This document shows positions 6,836 through 9,201 of a stretch of 9,201 bases of DNA, piece by piece. The number at the start of each line of letters is the position of its first letter. The stretch's first letter is position 1. The position numbers and the translations under genes are program-made. This DNA comes from Methyloligella sp. (lineage in GTDB: Bacteria > Pseudomonadota > Alphaproteobacteria > Rhizobiales > JALUTE01), in contig JALUTE010000387.1 in NCBI GenBank assembly GCA_027058255.1, positions 1-9,201 on the forward strand. The letters are read 5' to 3'. Under the pieces are notes generated by a model. It was not told the origin of the DNA. It saw only the letters and a list, made by a program, of their open reading frames with translations, and ran no database searches.

Positions 6836-9166
6836 ATGCGACGTCGCCGCCGTCTTTCTCGACCCGTGTCGAAATGGTCCTCGGGGTTTCCTGCCGTGAT
6901 TGCGAATCGCGTTTCAGAGCTCATTCTCCGGGTGAGGGAAGTCTTTTCCTATACCGGGCAGAATGTTTCGAGCATCGTTCGGCTGGTGCCCCTCACCGTT
7001 GCGTCGAATGTGGTCAACGGCACGCTGTTCGCGCCCATCTACATGCTCAATGGCGGCGGTTCCGACATTCTGTTGTGGCTGGCCAGCATCTATGCCCTGT
7101 CGGGCTGGTCGCTCTACCGTTGGCTCCAGGTGCGCGGGCGCATGCGGCCCGGCTCATCGCGCAAGAGCGTGCAGCGGAGCACCCTCGTGGCGGCGCTGAT
7201 GGCTTTGCCATGGGCCTTTCTGGGGAGCGCCTATCTCGGCCAGGCCACGACCAATGTGCAGATCGTGATCTTCATCCTGTGCGCCGGCATGGCCGCAGGC
7301 GGCGCCATCACCCTCTCGGGCGTCGTGCACGCATCCATCGCCTATATCACGGTCATCCTGACGCCGATCGTGTTCTCGCCGCTGCAGGCCGGCTCCGATC
7401 TCAACTGGTCGATCTCGCTTTACAGCGCGTTCTACTGGGCGTGTCTCGCCTTGATCGCCCTGGCAGCGGCCCAGTCGGATCAGGAGCGGCGGGCGCGCGA
7501 GAAGGAGCTGGAGATCGCCCATGCCCGGGCGCTCCAGGCGGACAAGGCCAAATCCGAGTTCCTGGCCAATATGAGCCACGAGATCCGCACCCCCATGAAC
7601 GGCGTGATCGGCATGACCGAGCTCCTCCTGGAGGGGCGCCTTTCGCCCTCGCAGCGAGCCTATGCCGAGACCATCAGCCAGTGCGGCACCGCGCTTCTCA
7701 CGGTCATCAACGACATTCTCGATTTCTCCAAGGTCGAGGCCGGAAAGCTGGAGCTGGAGACGCGCCCGTTCGATCTGCGCAAGACGCTGGAGGACGTGGT
7801 CACGCTCGCCGCGGCCGGCGCGCGCGAGAAGGAGGTCGAGCTCGTGTTCCGCTATGGCGAGGGCTTGCCCACGCGGCTCGTCGGCGATGGGGACCGCATC
7901 CGCCAGATTGCGAACAATCTGGTCGGCAATGCGGTCAAGTTCACGCTCGACGGCCATGTCCTCGTGGACGTGTCGGGCCAGGAGACGAGCGGTGTCTGGG
8001 ACATCGCCATCGCCGTGCACGACACCGGGATCGGCATACCCGAGGACAGGCTCGGGAGCATATTCTCCGCCTTCGAGCAGGTGGACGGTGCAAGCAATCG
8101 CCGATTCGAGGGAACGGGCCTGGGGCTCGCCATATCCCGGCGGCTCGCCCAGCTCATGGGCGGTGACATCTGCGTGACCTCCAAGCCCGGGAGCGGCTCG
8201 CATTTCGTGTTGCGCGTGCCGCTGCCGGAGGACGGATCGGCGCCCATGCGGCGCCCGGCCGAAGCGCACCATGTCGCGGGCAAGCGCATTCTGGTCGTGG
8301 ACGACCTGGAGATCAACCGGCGGATTCTCGAGGCGCGGTTCCGGTCCTGGGGCGACGAGGTGGCATGTGTCGAGAGCGGGGCCGAGGCGCTCGAGGCCCT
8401 CTCGCGCGCCCGCCGCGACGGAGCCCCCTTCGATCTCGTCATCCTCGACTACCAGATGCCCGGCATGAACGGGCTGGAAGTGGCGAAGGCGATTGCGGGC
8501 GATGGCGAGCTCGCGGGCATTCCCGTCATTCTGCTCTCCTCCGTGAACAATGCCGCGGAGCGGTCCAGGCTCGCGCGGTTCGGGGTGGCGGACATGCTTC
8601 TCAAGCCCGCCCGTACCGAGGTGCTGCTCGATGCGGTGGCGCGGGCGTTGAGCGATGCCGACATGCCGCGCTCGAAGGAAGGCGATCTGCCCTCGCTCGC
8701 GGGGCCACACGGCCCGCCTCCTTCCCCCGCCCGGCCCGAGGGTGCGCCGGCGAAGGTGGATATCCTGCTTGCAGAGGACAATCGGACGAACCAGCTCATC
8801 ATCCGCCACATGCTCAAGAGCCAGAATGCGACCATCCACGTGGCGGAGAACGGACGGGTGGCCATCGCGCGCTATCGGGCGCTCCGGCCCGCCCTCATCT
8901 TGATGGACTGGTCCATGCCGGAGATGGATGGTCTGGAGGCCACGCGCGCCATTCGTGCCATCGAGAAGGCGGAAGGGCTGCGCCCCTGTCGGATCATCGC
9001 GCTTACGGCCAATGCGCTCGCCGCGGACCGCGACGCCTGTCTCGATGCCGGAATGGATGACTACATCGCCAAGCCGGTGGTCAAGCGGGTGCTGTTGGAC
9101 AAGATCGCCGAGTGGGCGCCGGCGGCGGCTCATTGCCCGGACAGGGCGGAATGCGCATCGTGCTGA
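6836..9166 (+). CDS. Membrane-bound hybrid sensor histidine kinase with two receiver domains
   Basis: This 776-residue protein senses a signal through its membrane domain and passes phosphate from His to Asp. After a basic N-terminus, about six hydrophobic helices lie near residues 46-70, 77-94, 115-135, 141-160, 163-183 and 192-212. A charged coiled-coil linker (214-240) leads to the HisKA domain with NMSHEIRTPMNG (245-256, phosphoacceptor H248). The ATPase domain has its N box at GNAVKFT (364-370), G1 box DTGIGIP (396-402), F box FSAFEQVD and G2 box GTGLGLAI (426-433). Receiver 1 (about 484-605) has VVDD (487-490), phospho-Asp D538 in ILDYQMPGMNG and K590. Receiver 2 (about 642-760) has AEDN (646-649), D691 in LMDWSMPEMDG, T724 and K746. 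A Pro/Gly-rich linker (615-640) joins the receivers. No HPt domain is present, so a separate HPt protein or response regulator is needed. The signal is unknown. Confidence 0.93.
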   Translation: MRRRRRLSRPVSKWSSGFPAVIANRVSELILRVREVFSYTGQNVSSIVRLVPLTVASNVVNGTLFAPIYMLNGGGSDILLWLASIYALSGWSLYRWLQVRGRMRPGSSRKSVQRSTLVAALMALPWAFLGSAYLGQATTNVQIVIFILCAGMAAGGAITLSGVVHASIAYITVILTPIVFSPLQAGSDLNWSISLYSAFYWACLALIALAAAQSDQERRAREKELEIAHARALQADKAKSEFLANMSHEIRTPMNGVIGMTELLLEGRLSPSQRAYAETISQCGTALLTVINDILDFSKVEAGKLELETRPFDLRKTLEDVVTLAAAGAREKEVELVFRYGEGLPTRLVGDGDRIRQIANNLVGNAVKFTLDGHVLVDVSGQETSGVWDIAIAVHDTGIGIPEDRLGSIFSAFEQVDGASNRRFEGTGLGLAISRRLAQLMGGDICVTSKPGSGSHFVLRVPLPEDGSAPMRRPAEAHHVAGKRILVVDDLEINRRILEARFRSWGDEVACVESGAEALEALSRARRDGAPFDLVILDYQMPGMNGLEVAKAIAGDGELAGIPVILLSSVNNAAERSRLARFGVADMLLKPARTEVLLDAVARALSDADMPRSKEGDLPSLAGPHGPPPSPARPEGAPAKVDILLAEDNRTNQLIIRHMLKSQNATIHVAENGRVAIARYRALRPALILMDWSMPEMDGLEATRAIRAIEKAEGLRPCRIIALTANALAADRDACLDAGMDDYIAKPVVKRVLLDKIAEWAPAAAHCPDRAECASC

Positions 9167-9201
9167 GGGCGAGGGGCGCCGGGCGAGACGGGGCCATGGG
9201 G

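Noticed and set aside
7154..9133. A 659-codon minus-strand open frame opposite the histidine kinase
   Set aside because: The plus strand carries every kinase and receiver motif; the antisense frame is a GC-driven shadow with His/Arg-rich composition.
9151..9201. Possible start of a downstream gene overlapping the kinase 3' end (ATG at 9151, open to the window edge)
   Set aside because: Only 17 codons are visible, the Shine-Dalgarno match is poor and no domain can be judged.
1..9201. CRISPR arrays, insertion sequences, tRNA or rRNA genes
   Set aside because: I saw no regularly spaced repeats, no terminal inverted repeats with a transposase, and no tRNA-like arms or rRNA sequence anywhere in the window.

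Overview
The window is GC-rich DNA (roughly 65-70% G+C in the coding parts) with compact genes and a strong G/C preference at third codon positions. This and the gene families suggest an alphaproteobacterium, perhaps of the Hyphomicrobiales. No rRNA, tRNA or other marker is present, so that placement is only inference.

Layout from left to right. (1) Positions 2-1444 (+) hold the 3' part of a HerA/FtsK-type P-loop ATPase whose reading frame is open to the left edge. (2) Two minus-strand genes follow and look like one transcription unit: an M20-family metallodipeptidase (3716-2286) and, 42 bp downstream, a secreted ribonuclease T2 (2243-1452). The RNase T2 gene ends 7 bp from the ATPase gene in a tail-to-tail arrangement. 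(3) A divergent intergenic region of about 200 bp contains a strong GC hairpin (3855-3887) just ahead of the next gene. (4) Positions 3922-5731 (+) encode an AIPR-family protein (abortive infection / phage resistance). The gene is split by a +1 frameshift at a GGGGCCCC run (4761-4768): the first half of the family is in one frame and the second half in the next. (5) After a pair of small GC hairpins comes a class I SAM-dependent methyltransferase (5908-6702, +). (6) A membrane-bound hybrid sensor histidine kinase with two receiver domains (6836-9166, +) nearly fills the rest.

Functionally this is mostly ordinary chromosome: a peptide and RNA salvage pair, an orphan two-component phosphorelay sensor and a methyltransferase of unknown substrate. 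The accessory element is the solitary AIPR gene, inserted between housekeeping genes. Its 5' end is less GC-rich than its surroundings, and it is frameshifted here, so it may be a decaying defence gene, a sequencing artefact, or less likely a recoded gene. I see no convincing new multi-gene system. The most worthwhile follow-ups are the AIPR frameshift, its N-terminal nuclease-like motif, its hairpin leader, and the identity of the truncated ATPase.
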